This document shows, piece by piece, positions 34,639 through 44,165 of a stretch of DNA of 64,000 nucleotides. The notes beneath the pieces were generated by a model. The model was given only the letters and a program-made list of their open reading frames with translations, ran no database searches and was not told where the DNA came from. Each line of letters starts with the position of its first letter. The first letter of the stretch is position 1. The translations under genes and the position numbers were made by a program. The stretch is from Reichenbachiella ulvae (GTDB lineage Bacteria; Bacteroidota; Bacteroidia; Cytophagales; Cyclobacteriaceae): positions 372,001 to 436,000 of the forward strand of contig NZ_JAOYOD010000001.1 of NCBI RefSeq assembly GCF_025833875.1. Reading direction: 5' to 3'.

Positions 34639-36921
34639 ATGATGAAATCCTTTTTATTAAGTTTATTTCTGGGAATTTCCCTGATCTGTCAGGCGGAAAA
34701 TGGCAAGTTGCTATTGATTGGTGGCGGTGCAGAATCTGATGCTGAGAATAGCTGGAGCGATGCTCCGTATACCAGGGCAGTAGAGCTGTCAGGCAACAAG
34801 AAGGTGGCTATTATCAGTTATGATTTTGGCTCTGGTGATAACAGCTGGTTGCCAAATTATTTTAAGTCGCGGGGCGCTACAGAAGCAGTCAATATCGAAA
34901 TAGCTAATACCACAGAGGCCAATGACACTCAGCTATATCAGCAGTTGATGGTATATGATGTTCTCTTCTTCAAAGGTGGGGATCAACTCAAGTATTACCA
35001 ATACTACCGTGACAGTGAAGTGACACGCGCAATCAAAGATAAGTATGAGCAGGGAGGGGTGATAGCAGGTACGTCTGCAGGTATGGCGATCCTTTCAGAA
35101 GTTGTTTATACAGCGGATGGACCTTCAGTCTATCCAGACCAGGCCCTGCAAAATGTCCATAACAGTGATATTACGCTTTCCAATGATTTTGTGAATCTCC
35201 TCAGTGGGGGGGTGGTAGATACTCATTTTGCCGAAAGGGGTCGTTTTCCGAGACTTTTGACCTTTATGGGGCGTTGGTATCTAGACCATGGAGACTTTGT
35301 ACTTGGAATAGGAGTGGATGATAAGACGGCTCTTTTCATAGACGAAAACCAAGTGGCTACCGTCTATGGTACAGGTGCTGTTAGTTTTTATCAAATGGAC
35401 AATTTTGAGTCTATTGAGGGGCGACCGCAAAGTAAAAACATCAAGGTCAGGCAATTACTTCATGAACAGCAAATCGACCTAAGTTCAGAAGGTTTACAAG
35501 TTTTTAATTCTGAATCAGCTACGATGAAAGAAGTCGAGCATCTGGGAATGAAAAGGATTTGGATATCTGGTTCTGAGTCTGTCAATCACAATCAATCCAT
35601 GATTGAGTCTTTTTTAGCCAGCAATGAAAGTCAAATAGTGATAGTCTGTAAGGAAGGGTCAGTTTTGGCTGACTCTTACCTTAACTTCTTAGCAGAGCGT
35701 ACCGAACAAGAGGTGTTATTACTAGAAGTCAAAGAACATTCCGAATGTGAAGGGGCCGAGATTAGAAATCTAATCCGAGAAAGCGCCGCATTTGTAATAG
35801 GAGATGTTGATCGAGCTGATTTCATGGCTTTTCTTCAAAATGACCCCAATGGAAAACAACTTTTAAAAAGATGGCAAAGTGATGATAGTTTTCTTGCCTT
35901 TGTCGGTGAGGCGGCTACTCTAGTCGGTGAGACTTTTTGTAGCAATTGCCAAAGCGATGAGTTAAATGCTTACAAAGGGCAATTGGAGTTCGAAACAGGG
36001 TTGGGGCTCTTAAAGTCTTCTATTATAATGACTGAAACTTTTGATCCCAGCAGTTCGGATTTTTATGAAAATAATACTGCAGCTGTTCTATATGCGATGG
36101 TCAATGAATCGCTGCACCATGGTATATACCTCAATCAAAAGTCCTATGCGAGCCTTGAGGCCAAAGGGGGACAACTGGTTTATCAGTCGGCAGGAGAATT
36201 TTCTACTATCATAGTAGAAAATACAAGCACTTCAAATGCACTGGCCAATCAACCGATTAACGCTTCAGGGCAAATTAGAAATGTAGTAGGTTTTGACAGG
36301 ATGAATATCTCATTGGTAGCCGATATGGAAGTACCATTAGGGACTGTCATTTCTAATGGTGTTTTAGAAGAAGCTTTGGAGCCAATGCCTCCTTTGGATG
36401 TGGTCTATGAGTTTCAAGATGAAGGGGTGGAGATTTCTTGGTCCGTTCAGAATCCCGAATGGCAGATTGAAGTGTATCGTTCTACTGATGGTGTCGAATA
36501 CCAATTGATACAGAACCTGTCGGGTGAATCAGAAGGCATTCTCGATTCCAATATTCAATTAAATCAAGCGTATTTTTATAGATTAAATAGTATTGATGAT
36601 CAGGGTAATCGCTCGTGCAGTGTAGAACTGATCGTCGAATCAAAAGTATTATACACAATTGACCCAAAAAGTATGATGCGTTTTGACGTGTTCCCTAATC
36701 CCATCACAAACGGGATAGTGCACATCGGTGGGCCTACTGGACAGAGGCTTCAGGATGTGAGAGTGCTAGACCTTGGCGGTAAGGTCTTGATGAATCGGTC
36801 TGGATTTTATTTGAACCAGAATTTGGATCTATCTCATCTCTCAGCGGGTAGCTATTTGCTTCAGCTGGGAGGTAGAGAAGGTATTGAAACCCACAAAATA
36901 GTAGTAAAAAATGATCAGTAA
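34639..36921 (+). CDS. Secreted cyanophycinase with a second, degenerate S51 domain, FN3 and T9SS sorting domain
   Basis: A 761-residue exported peptidase S51 protein starting at ATG 34639 (a TTG two codons earlier is not needed). Signal peptide to about residue 20. First catalytic domain (about 22-285): KLLLIGGGAESDAENSW, FFKGGDQLKYY, the nucleophile motif GTSAGM with Ser146, and DTHFAERGRFPRLL with His196. A second S51-like domain (about 310-545) keeps the fold marks (GLGLLKSSIIMTETF, HGIYLNQKSYASLE) but reads FVGEAATLVG where GTSAG is expected, so it has no serine. A fibronectin III-like domain (about 585-680) and a type IX sorting domain (VFPNPITNGIVHIGG) finish it. It would cut cyanophycin outside the cell or on its surface into beta-Asp-Arg dipeptides; the dead domain may bind polymer. 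Confidence 0.88.
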   Translation: MMKSFLLSLFLGISLICQAENGKLLLIGGGAESDAENSWSDAPYTRAVELSGNKKVAIISYDFGSGDNSWLPNYFKSRGATEAVNIEIANTTEANDTQLYQQLMVYDVLFFKGGDQLKYYQYYRDSEVTRAIKDKYEQGGVIAGTSAGMAILSEVVYTADGPSVYPDQALQNVHNSDITLSNDFVNLLSGGVVDTHFAERGRFPRLLTFMGRWYLDHGDFVLGIGVDDKTALFIDENQVATVYGTGAVSFYQMDNFESIEGRPQSKNIKVRQLLHEQQIDLSSEGLQVFNSESATMKEVEHLGMKRIWISGSESVNHNQSMIESFLASNESQIVIVCKEGSVLADSYLNFLAERTEQEVLLLEVKEHSECEGAEIRNLIRESAAFVIGDVDRADFMAFLQNDPNGKQLLKRWQSDDSFLAFVGEAATLVGETFCSNCQSDELNAYKGQLEFETGLGLLKSSIIMTETFDPSSSDFYENNTAAVLYAMVNESLHHGIYLNQKSYASLEAKGGQLVYQSAGEFSTIIVENTSTSNALANQPINASGQIRNVVGFDRMNISLVADMEVPLGTVISNGVLEEALEPMPPLDVVYEFQDEGVEISWSVQNPEWQIEVYRSTDGVEYQLIQNLSGESEGILDSNIQLNQAYFYRLNSIDDQGNRSCSVELIVESKVLYTIDPKSMMRFDVFPNPITNGIVHIGGPTGQRLQDVRVLDLGGKVLMNRSGFYLNQNLDLSHLSAGSYLLQLGGREGIETHKIVVKNDQ

Positions 36922-37051
36922 TATGAAATCACATATCATCGATCGTTCCTTGCTTTTCTGTGGTGACGGATCTGCTATTGCTTTGAAATCAGCCCCAAAG
37001 GTGATTGAGAACCAAAGTTGGAAACCCGTGAGCTTACAAAATCTGCAGCCT

Positions 37052-37114
37052 ATTTTCAATAATTGAAAATCAGGGGCACAAAAGTGCTGATAACCTTCAA
37101 ATCAGCGCTTTTCC
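37052..37114. terminator. Terminator and palindrome between cyanophycinase and susC
   Basis: AAAAGTGCTGA (37081-37091) pairs with TCAGCGCTTTT (37103-37113) with one wobble, and ends in T's: a terminator for the cyanophycinase gene. Just before it is the near-perfect palindrome ATTTTCAAT-A-ATTGAAAAT (37052-37070), a possible operator for the following susC operon. Nothing else stands out in 36922-37210 apart from a GAGAAAGC/GCTTCTC pair near 37165-37190. Confidence 0.6.
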
Positions 37115-37210
37115 GATAAGCAAGGAATTATTCCTTATAGAAATATCATTAGTCACTTAACCAGAGAAAGCGATATAGTTGCTTCTCTCGGATCAAATAA
37201 AATATAGAAT

Positions 37211-40200
37211 ATGAATAAATTTTTTACAGCAATCGTTTTGATGCTAATTAGCTTGCCTCAGTTGCAGGCACAAGTATCAGTGAGCGGTCAAGTCATCTCT
37301 GCAGAGGATGGTGTTGCCTTGCCGGGTGTGAATGTCGTTCAAAAGGGCAGCACTGTAGCCACTGTGACAGATGTGGATGGCAATTATTCGATAAAACTGA
37401 CACAGGAAGATGCCGTGTTAACCTTTTCTTTTATCGGGATGGAAAACCAGGAGGTTGAGGTTCTGGGCAGGTCTGTAGTTGATGTAGAGTTGCAATCCGA
37501 TACCAAACAATTGGATGAGGTTTTGGTAGTAGGATACGGGGTGCAAAAGCGGACCGACGTGACTAGCTCGGTACAACAGGTAGATTCTGACCTATTAGAA
37601 AATGTACCTGCATCCTACAGTTTTGAAAATGCACTGCAAGGTCAAACAGCAGGGGTCAATATTTCTAGCTCATCGGCTACACCCGGTGCAGCCATCAATA
37701 TGAACATCCGTGGTGTAACATCTATCTCAGCTAGTAGTCAGCCTCTCTTTGTTATAGATGGAGTGCCTTTGGTCTCCAGAAATAACTCAGCGCTTAACTC
37801 TAATATCCAACCTGTAAATCCTCTCGCAGATATCAATAGCAACGACATAGAGAGTATCACTGTACTCAAAGATGCTGCTGCCGCTTCGGTTTATGGATCA
37901 AGAGGTGCGAATGGTGTTATTTTAATTACAACCAAAAGAGGTGCCGTAGGTAAAACCAAGTTTAATGTGGGCTACTACACGGGGGTTTCAGAAATCAGCA
38001 ATGTGCCAGAATTAATGAACGCTAAACAGTGGATTGAGTTCCTGAATGTGGCAGCAGAAAATGATGGGTTGGGAGAAAATTATTGGAACTCTCGATTGGG
38101 AGATCCAAATGACCCAAATCTTAAAACTTACAATGCCTATGATGAAATATTTAGAACAGGCATTACACACAATGCAGATGTGAGTATCCAGGGAGGAAAC
38201 GAAAAGACCAAGTTTTACCTATCAGGCAATTATTACAATCAAGAAGGTATTCAGGTAGGGACGGCCTTTGAAAGAATGTCAGGACGATTGAATATTGATC
38301 ACTCTGTCAATAGTAAGTTGGGTGTGGGTACCAATGTGATGGTGAGCAGAACCAATCATGCCAGAACCATCAATGAAAATGACGAGTATGGAGTGGTAAT
38401 TAATGCCCAGGCTTGGGATCCTACAGCCCCATTGAAGAACGATGAAGGTAACTACACAAATCCATTCTCTTATTATGGCTGGTGGGCTTTAGAAAATCCA
38501 CTTTTCATCGCTGAGCAATATCGAAACGATGCTATTACAGATCGGGTATTAGGGACAGCTTTTCTGACTTATGATATCTTTGATGACTTGACCTTCAAGA
38601 CTACCTGGTCCGCTGATATGAGTGGTTTGACAGAGGAGTCTTTTACTCCTGCAGGTGGAAACGAAACAGATATTGGCGAGGGGATTTTTGCAACATATGA
38701 TGAACTGACCTGGGTAGGAGAGTCTACCTTGACCTACAATAAGACCCTTGGATTAAAGCATAACGTCAGTGTATTGGCGGGCTACTCCATTCAGGAAAGC
38801 AGAGCGTTGTTTTCTGAAACGTTAGGGACAAATTTCCCTTCCAACAATGTATATAAAATATCCACAGCTGCTACTACCACGGGTTCTTCTGGAGAAACCA
38901 GTTACGGATTTCAGTCTTTCATAGGAAGATTGAATTATAACTTTGCAAGTAAGTATTTGGTGAGCCTATCTATTCGAACTGACGCTTCCTCTAGATTCGG
39001 TACTAATAATCAATATGGAACCTTTCCATCTGCTTCTTTAGGCTGGGTGGTATCAGAGGAGTCCTTCTTGTCTGGCCAAGATGTACTAAACTATTTAAAG
39101 TTTAGAGCCAGTTATGGCATAATTGGCAATGCAGAGATATCCAATTTCGGATGGAGGGGAGTGTATAATCTGGAGTCTCCATATAATGGAGCGGGAGGTA
39201 TAGCACCTTCCACTCTTGAGAATCCTAATCTTGGATGGGAACAGACTACTCAATTGAACATTGGTACTGACTTTCAACTATTCGACGGTAGAATTGGAGT
39301 AACAGGTGACTATTTTGAGAAAACGACAGAGGACTTGCTTTTCAATGCTGATGTACCAGGAACAACTGGTTTTGCCAATATTCCTTCCAATTTCGGAAGT
39401 ATTAAGAACACCGGATTTGAGATTTCTGTTAATGCGAACCTATTGAGCTTAGGAGATTTTAAATGGGATATGAATGCCAATTTCTCCCATATCAAAAACG
39501 AAGTTGTAGAGATTCAAAATGATGGTCAAATTGTCTCAAGGAACTTCATTCTTCAGGAGGGAGAATCCTTGAGTCAGTTGCATTTGATAAAGTTTTTAGG
39601 TGTTGATCCATTAACTGGTGATGCGGTTTTTGAAGATGTGAATAGTGATGGAGTGATCAATTCGGATGACAAGCAGGCTGTTGGTTCGGGTATCCCTACA
39701 ATGTTTGGTGGATGGACCAATTCCTTTTCTTACAAGGGATTGAGCTTGAGTGTATTGTTTCAATATGTTGGAGGTAACAAAATTTTCAACCAAAGCAGAC
39801 ATGCCTATGAGAATTACGGGTCGCTTCAGAGTGGACTACCTTATGGTAATCAAAGCATCGAATCGTTGGATTACTGGAAAGAACCTGGCGATATCACTCG
39901 CATTCCAAGACCTTCTTTGGCAGGACCGAATGAGTCGAATGCGCAATGGCAGAGGTTTAGTACTCAATACCTGGAAGATGGTGACTTTGTGAGATTGAAA
40001 AATGTAAAACTATCCTATAATCTGCCTAGTGACTGGGTGAGTAAAGTTGGATTGGAAACTGTGAATATTTATCTGCAGGGACGAAATCTCTATACCTGGA
40101 CGCAGTACAAAGGCTTTGATCCTGAAGTGTCTACTAACACAAGTAGTCAGGAGGATTTGAATACGCTTCAAGGTGAAGATTTTGGAACACTGGGACAAGC

Positions 40201-40237
40201 GAGAACTTACAGTATAGGCGTCAATATTGGATTTTAA
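37211..40237 (+). CDS. susC: SusC/RagA-type TonB-dependent outer-membrane transporter
   Basis: A 1008-residue TonB-dependent receptor with signal peptide (to about 20, LQAQ), an N-terminal carboxypeptidase-regulatory-like domain (VSGQVISAEDGVALPGVNVV), a plug domain (VLVVGYGVQKRTDVTSSV; NMNIRGVTSISASSQPLFVIDGVPL-type segment; GSRGANGVILITTKRG) and a 22-strand barrel ending YSIGVNIGF. It imports large ligands together with the SusD lipoprotein 11 bp downstream. Being inside the cyanophycin cluster it is predicted to import cyanophycin fragments or beta-Asp-Arg rather than a sugar. The start ATG is preceded by AT-rich sequence without a clear Shine-Dalgarno. Confidence 0.93.
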   Translation: MNKFFTAIVLMLISLPQLQAQVSVSGQVISAEDGVALPGVNVVQKGSTVATVTDVDGNYSIKLTQEDAVLTFSFIGMENQEVEVLGRSVVDVELQSDTKQLDEVLVVGYGVQKRTDVTSSVQQVDSDLLENVPASYSFENALQGQTAGVNISSSSATPGAAINMNIRGVTSISASSQPLFVIDGVPLVSRNNSALNSNIQPVNPLADINSNDIESITVLKDAAAASVYGSRGANGVILITTKRGAVGKTKFNVGYYTGVSEISNVPELMNAKQWIEFLNVAAENDGLGENYWNSRLGDPNDPNLKTYNAYDEIFRTGITHNADVSIQGGNEKTKFYLSGNYYNQEGIQVGTAFERMSGRLNIDHSVNSKLGVGTNVMVSRTNHARTINENDEYGVVINAQAWDPTAPLKNDEGNYTNPFSYYGWWALENPLFIAEQYRNDAITDRVLGTAFLTYDIFDDLTFKTTWSADMSGLTEESFTPAGGNETDIGEGIFATYDELTWVGESTLTYNKTLGLKHNVSVLAGYSIQESRALFSETLGTNFPSNNVYKISTAATTTGSSGETSYGFQSFIGRLNYNFASKYLVSLSIRTDASSRFGTNNQYGTFPSASLGWVVSEESFLSGQDVLNYLKFRASYGIIGNAEISNFGWRGVYNLESPYNGAGGIAPSTLENPNLGWEQTTQLNIGTDFQLFDGRIGVTGDYFEKTTEDLLFNADVPGTTGFANIPSNFGSIKNTGFEISVNANLLSLGDFKWDMNANFSHIKNEVVEIQNDGQIVSRNFILQEGESLSQLHLIKFLGVDPLTGDAVFEDVNSDGVINSDDKQAVGSGIPTMFGGWTNSFSYKGLSLSVLFQYVGGNKIFNQSRHAYENYGSLQSGLPYGNQSIESLDYWKEPGDITRIPRPSLAGPNESNAQWQRFSTQYLEDGDFVRLKNVKLSYNLPSDWVSKVGLETVNIYLQGRNLYTWTQYKGFDPEVSTNTSSQEDLNTLQGEDFGTLGQARTYSIGVNIGF

Positions 40238-40248
40238 ATTAGAAGATC

Positions 40249-41598
40249 ATGAAAAAAACAATCAATAAATATCTCATCATATTGTTGGGTATAGTGATCA
40301 CTACTTCGTGTGATGTACTCGATCAGGAACCTAAGGATTTGATAGCAAGTAGCGATGCGATCGTTGATGCCAGATCAGCAGAGTCTGCACTGAATGGACT
40401 CTACCATACCGTTCAGAGTGGCGATTTGTATGGAGGCAGGTTCATTATGTCCTCTGAGATGCTGGCATTGAACGCCGAAGCTGCGGCCTTTCAAGCGTAT
40501 TGGCAGGAGCTGAGTACGGGAAATGTCCCCACCTCAAATGCTCAATTGGAATTCTATTGGATAGCAGCATACAATGCGATCAATGCAGCCAATAATATCA
40601 TCGCTTCTGTCCCTGAAGTAACCGAGTTAAGTGATGCAGATCAAGACAGAATGTTGGGAACGGCTTATTTCTTTAGAGGGTTGATGTTCTTTGACTTGTT
40701 GAGACAACATGGGGAGTTTTTCGATTTAGGATCGATCTATGGAATCCCTCTTCCATTAGAGCCATCTAACGTGCCTAAGGAAACAGCAAGATCTACTGTG
40801 CAACAATCCTTTGAACAAATCAATCTCGATTTGGAAATGGCCATTGACTTTTTGGAAGATAGTGGGGATAAATACTATGTTTCAAAGGGAAGTGCACAGG
40901 CCTTAATGGCTCGAGCTGCGCTTTATCAGAAGGACTATGCTACTGCCATATCCATGGCAAATCTGGTTATCAATAACAGTCAATATGAATTAGAAGAGGA
41001 TTACAACGCCATATTTAATGTAGAGGACCCATCATCTGAGTCTATCCTTGAGTTAAATTTTATTAATCTCACAGACCCCAATGTATGGGGGGTAGAGATG
41101 TATGTTACCCCACCAGAAGTGGCTGTTCGTGCAGATCTAATGAATTTTTTCAATTCCAGAGGAGAAAGCGAGAGGGGGGGACTATTTGAAGCCAATGGTA
41201 ACTTATATAAGTGTACTAAATATGGTTCAGCAGCCACTGATGACATGGCCAATACTATCTTGATAAGATTGTCTGAAATGTATATGATACGTGCGGAAGC
41301 ATCCGCCATGGTGGCCGGAGGTAGTCTGGAGGATGCAAGAACAGATATCAATAGACTCAGAAGTAGAGCAGGTCTGGCAGATATTTCTTCCATTGCTTCG
41401 GAGGATGCCTTGATTACTATTCTACTCAATGAAAGGAGAGCTGAATTTGCTTTCGAAGGTCAATATTGGTTTGATCTGGTCAGGTTGGGCAGAATGGAGC
41501 AAGTGACAGGACGTCCTAGCTATCGTAGAGTGATGCCCATTCCGCTAAGAGAAATGATCCTGACGGATGACGTTCTGATTCAGAATCCTGAGTATTAA
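40249..41598 (+). CDS. susD: SusD/RagB-type surface lipoprotein
   Basis: A 449-residue SusD-family lipoprotein (ITTSC, Cys21). Family features: DQEPKDLIASSDAIVDARSAESALNGLY at the N-terminus, tetratricopeptide-like helices (GSAQALMARAALYQKDYATAISMA) and the C-terminal AEFAFEGQYWFDLVRLGRM block that ends most SusD proteins. It forms the lid of the SusC transporter and holds the ligand. It lies 11 bp from susC, so the two are co-translated. The bound ligand is predicted to be a cyanophycin fragment from context alone. Confidence 0.93.
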   Translation: MKKTINKYLIILLGIVITTSCDVLDQEPKDLIASSDAIVDARSAESALNGLYHTVQSGDLYGGRFIMSSEMLALNAEAAAFQAYWQELSTGNVPTSNAQLEFYWIAAYNAINAANNIIASVPEVTELSDADQDRMLGTAYFFRGLMFFDLLRQHGEFFDLGSIYGIPLPLEPSNVPKETARSTVQQSFEQINLDLEMAIDFLEDSGDKYYVSKGSAQALMARAALYQKDYATAISMANLVINNSQYELEEDYNAIFNVEDPSSESILELNFINLTDPNVWGVEMYVTPPEVAVRADLMNFFNSRGESERGGLFEANGNLYKCTKYGSAATDDMANTILIRLSEMYMIRAEASAMVAGGSLEDARTDINRLRSRAGLADISSIASEDALITILLNERRAEFAFEGQYWFDLVRLGRMEQVTGRPSYRRVMPIPLREMILTDDVLIQNPEY

Positions 41599-41615
41599 TT
41601 CAAAAGAAGAACAAA

Positions 41616-42980
41616 ATGAAATTCATATATAATATATCAAAATATCTTCCGTTCATGCTCGTCCTTTTGATGACAGCTTGTTTGGAAGAGGAGGAGACGG
41701 CTCTGATTCCACAAGCAGACTTCAGTATAGAGGATGGGGCTGTGTTGAAGCAGGGTGAGACTATCAATTTTGTGAATCACTCCGAAGAGTCTTATTCTTA
41801 TTTATGGTCATTTGGGGATGGTCAAACTTATGTAGGAGTCAATGCTTCGCATGTCTATAATCTGCCTGGAGACTATACGGTGACCTTGAAAGCAGAGGCA
41901 GAAGGATCTCGCTCGATTAGCAGTATGGATATAAAGATTGAAGGCCTGGTTCCAACTGCTTCTTTCAGTGTAGAAGATGGCGATAATCTTAAGGTTTCTA
42001 TTCCTGTGAGTTTTGTGAACGAGACTATGGATGCGGTCAGCTATAGCTGGTCCTTTGGTGATGCTGCAAACTCTACGAGCACAGAAGAGTCTCCAACATT
42101 TACCTATGATCAGCCGGGTGATTACACTGTGACTTTGACTGCTACTGGTACTGGAGGAAATGCCGTGTCAGAACAAGTCATCACAGTCAATCCAAACAAT
42201 TATGAGCTGTATTTTATCGATAATGATGCGGGCAAAATGAGAAAAATCGACTTAAACAATCCTACTGTGGCGGTAGATGTGTTTGATCTACCGGGTTTCT
42301 GCATGGGGATGGCATATGATGCGACCAACGAGGAGTTCTACTACAGCGATGACGATACGAAGGCGGTTTATAAAAATACCTTGACCGGTAGTGCTCAAAT
42401 GACAGTAGCTTCAGGATTGGCAGACCCACGAGACATTGCCTTGGACATAGCGGATAGTTATATGTATGTGGCGGAGCGAGCAGGTGATAAAATTACCAGA
42501 GTGGACTTGATTGATAATTCGACGCTCACCTACTACAGCTCGACTGATGATGCCAACTTCTTATTGCCTGTTGGTTTGGATATCTATGATGGCAACTTAT
42601 ATGCCACTGCGGTGGAGATAGATTCAGAGACAGTTTGGAAAGGAAGTATGTCTGAGATTTCTCTGACCAGAATCATCGATTACGGTGCAGGCGGATATGG
42701 CTATGGACTAGAAGTGGACAAAGTAAACCAGAAGGTTTATTTCGATGATACGGATGGAGGCAAGTTGTTACGTGCAGACCTGGATGGTAGCAATATCGAG
42801 GAGGTTGGTAGCAGTGTAGATCGCGTTTATGGTATTGCCATCAACAATGAAACGGGCAAGGTGTACTGGGTAGACCGCAATGGGTTGTTCAAAGTCGCTA
42901 ATCTGGATGGAACAGAAGAGGGGCTCCTAGTTGATTTAGCGGTAGATGTACGTGGATTAATAATTCGTAAAGTAGACTAA
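41616..42980 (+). CDS. PKD and YWTD-propeller surface lipoprotein A
   Basis: A 454-residue lipoprotein (LMTAC, Cys22). Two PKD domains are seen (about 28-105 and 110-192, each with YxWSFGD and PGDYTVTL), followed by a six-bladed YWTD/NHL-like beta-propeller (about 195-454, repeats such as YFDDTDGGKLLRADLDGSNIEEV). It begins 17 bp after susD, in the position where SusE/SusF-like surface glycan-binding proteins normally stand. The architecture is unlike SusE/F; it may bind the peptide polymer on the cell surface. Related to the next gene, which has one PKD domain. Confidence 0.8.
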   Translation: MKFIYNISKYLPFMLVLLMTACLEEEETALIPQADFSIEDGAVLKQGETINFVNHSEESYSYLWSFGDGQTYVGVNASHVYNLPGDYTVTLKAEAEGSRSISSMDIKIEGLVPTASFSVEDGDNLKVSIPVSFVNETMDAVSYSWSFGDAANSTSTEESPTFTYDQPGDYTVTLTATGTGGNAVSEQVITVNPNNYELYFIDNDAGKMRKIDLNNPTVAVDVFDLPGFCMGMAYDATNEEFYYSDDDTKAVYKNTLTGSAQMTVASGLADPRDIALDIADSYMYVAERAGDKITRVDLIDNSTLTYYSSTDDANFLLPVGLDIYDGNLYATAVEIDSETVWKGSMSEISLTRIIDYGAGGYGYGLEVDKVNQKVYFDDTDGGKLLRADLDGSNIEEVGSSVDRVYGIAINNETGKVYWVDRNGLFKVANLDGTEEGLLVDLAVDVRGLIIRKVD

Positions 42981-42982
42981 TC

Positions 42983-44107
42983 ATGAGGATAAATAAATAT
43001 ATAGGTAAAGCAGCAGGTATATGCCTGTTGGCATGGGCGGCTTTGAGCTGTGAGGAAGAGTTTCCAGTTCCGGAAAGCAGCGAAGTAGCAGCTGATTTTA
43101 GCATCACATTTTCAGATGGTGATTTTGCACCCAGTGTGGTGGTTTTTGAATCTACTTCTTTGCTCAAAGAAGGTATTACAGAGGTGAGCTATGTATGGAA
43201 TTTCGGTGATGGAACCAGCGGTTCAGGATCCTCAGTCACTCATAGCTATGATATGCCAGGAGATTATAGGGTATCCATGGTGGCAAGCACTGGAGCGGAT
43301 TTGGACGCCATTGAGAAGGTGTTAACCGTGAGAGATCCGAATGCCCTGCAAGTGGATATCTTGTTTATGGATGCGGGAACCATGGCTATCGAAAACCTGA
43401 ATGGAACCTCATTTGAGGTGGATGGATTTGGTACAGGACTAGCATATGATGAGACATCGGAGACCTTGTATTATACCGACGCAGATAATGGAACGCTGAT
43501 TTCTTCTGCGGTGGATGGGTCAGCCATGACAGTTGTAGCTACTGGATTGGATGATCCAAGAGATCTGGCTCTAGATATCGAAGCAGGTATGGCATATGTT
43601 GCAGATAGAGGGTTGCAGGCTATTTTGGAGGTTAATCTGAGCGATGGTACTGTTTCCACCTTATACGATGTAGCTTCTGATGGTCTAGGCGAGTTGCCAG
43701 TCGGTATCGATTTTTATGATGGTAATATCTATGTGACTTGTGTAGAGATCGATGCAGAGGCGGTTTGGAAAGGCAATGTGGATGGCTCTGGGATCACTAG
43801 AATACTTGACTACTCTGGAGCTGGATACGGCTATGGCATTGCTGTAGATTCTGTTAACAAAAAGATCTATTTTGACAATACAGACAATTCTGAAATTCTG
43901 ATGGCCAATTTGGATGGAACTGGTGTACAACAGGTAATAGCCACGAGCAATCGGGTATATGGACTAGCAGTAGACAATACCAATCAAAAATTGTACTGGA
44001 CAGAAAGAAATACGGGGAATGTGTACATGTCTGATTTGGATGGTTCTAACCGTGTTACCATAGGTTCAGGTTATACTGATCCTAGAGGTTTGGTTTTTAT
44101 TCCATAA
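42983..44107 (+). CDS. PKD and YWTD-propeller surface lipoprotein B
   Basis: A 374-residue lipoprotein (AALSC, Cys23) with one PKD-like domain (about 30-115, VWNFGDGTSGSGSSVTH, PGDYRVSMV) and a beta-propeller (about 120-374) with blades like YFDNTDNSEILMANLDGTGVQQV and LYWTERNTGNVYMSDLDGSNR. It is a paralogue of the protein encoded just before it (GxGYGYGIAVDSVNKKIYFD is nearly the same in both), 2 bp apart. Probably the pair forms part of a surface complex with SusC/SusD for ligand capture. Catalytic residues are not evident. Confidence 0.8.
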   Translation: MRINKYIGKAAGICLLAWAALSCEEEFPVPESSEVAADFSITFSDGDFAPSVVVFESTSLLKEGITEVSYVWNFGDGTSGSGSSVTHSYDMPGDYRVSMVASTGADLDAIEKVLTVRDPNALQVDILFMDAGTMAIENLNGTSFEVDGFGTGLAYDETSETLYYTDADNGTLISSAVDGSAMTVVATGLDDPRDLALDIEAGMAYVADRGLQAILEVNLSDGTVSTLYDVASDGLGELPVGIDFYDGNIYVTCVEIDAEAVWKGNVDGSGITRILDYSGAGYGYGIAVDSVNKKIYFDNTDNSEILMANLDGTGVQQVIATSNRVYGLAVDNTNQKLYWTERNTGNVYMSDLDGSNRVTIGSGYTDPRGLVFIP

Positions 44108-44130
44108 GGATTATTTGGAAGTTGTAAATG

Positions 44131-44156
44131 ATCGAACCGGTGAGAGCCGGTTCGAT
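44131..44156 (+). promoter_or_regulatory. Intercistronic hairpin before the second cyanophycinase
   Basis: A perfect 10-bp stem, ATCGAACCGG (44131-44140) and CCGGTTCGAT (44147-44156), with loop TGAGAG, ending 9 bases before the ATG at 44166. It may adjust the expression of the genes that follow relative to susCD, or protect the upstream mRNA. Confidence 0.6.
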
Positions 44157-44165
44157 ACTTTAATC

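Noticed and set aside
37211..41598. SusC/SusD as a sugar uptake system
   Set aside because: No glycoside hydrolase or polysaccharide lyase lies in the same operon; all enzymes around it act on peptides or amino acids.
44115..44165. Extended N-terminus of the second cyanophycinase from TTG
   Set aside because: It would translate through a hairpin and put 17 residues before a clear lipoprotein signal.
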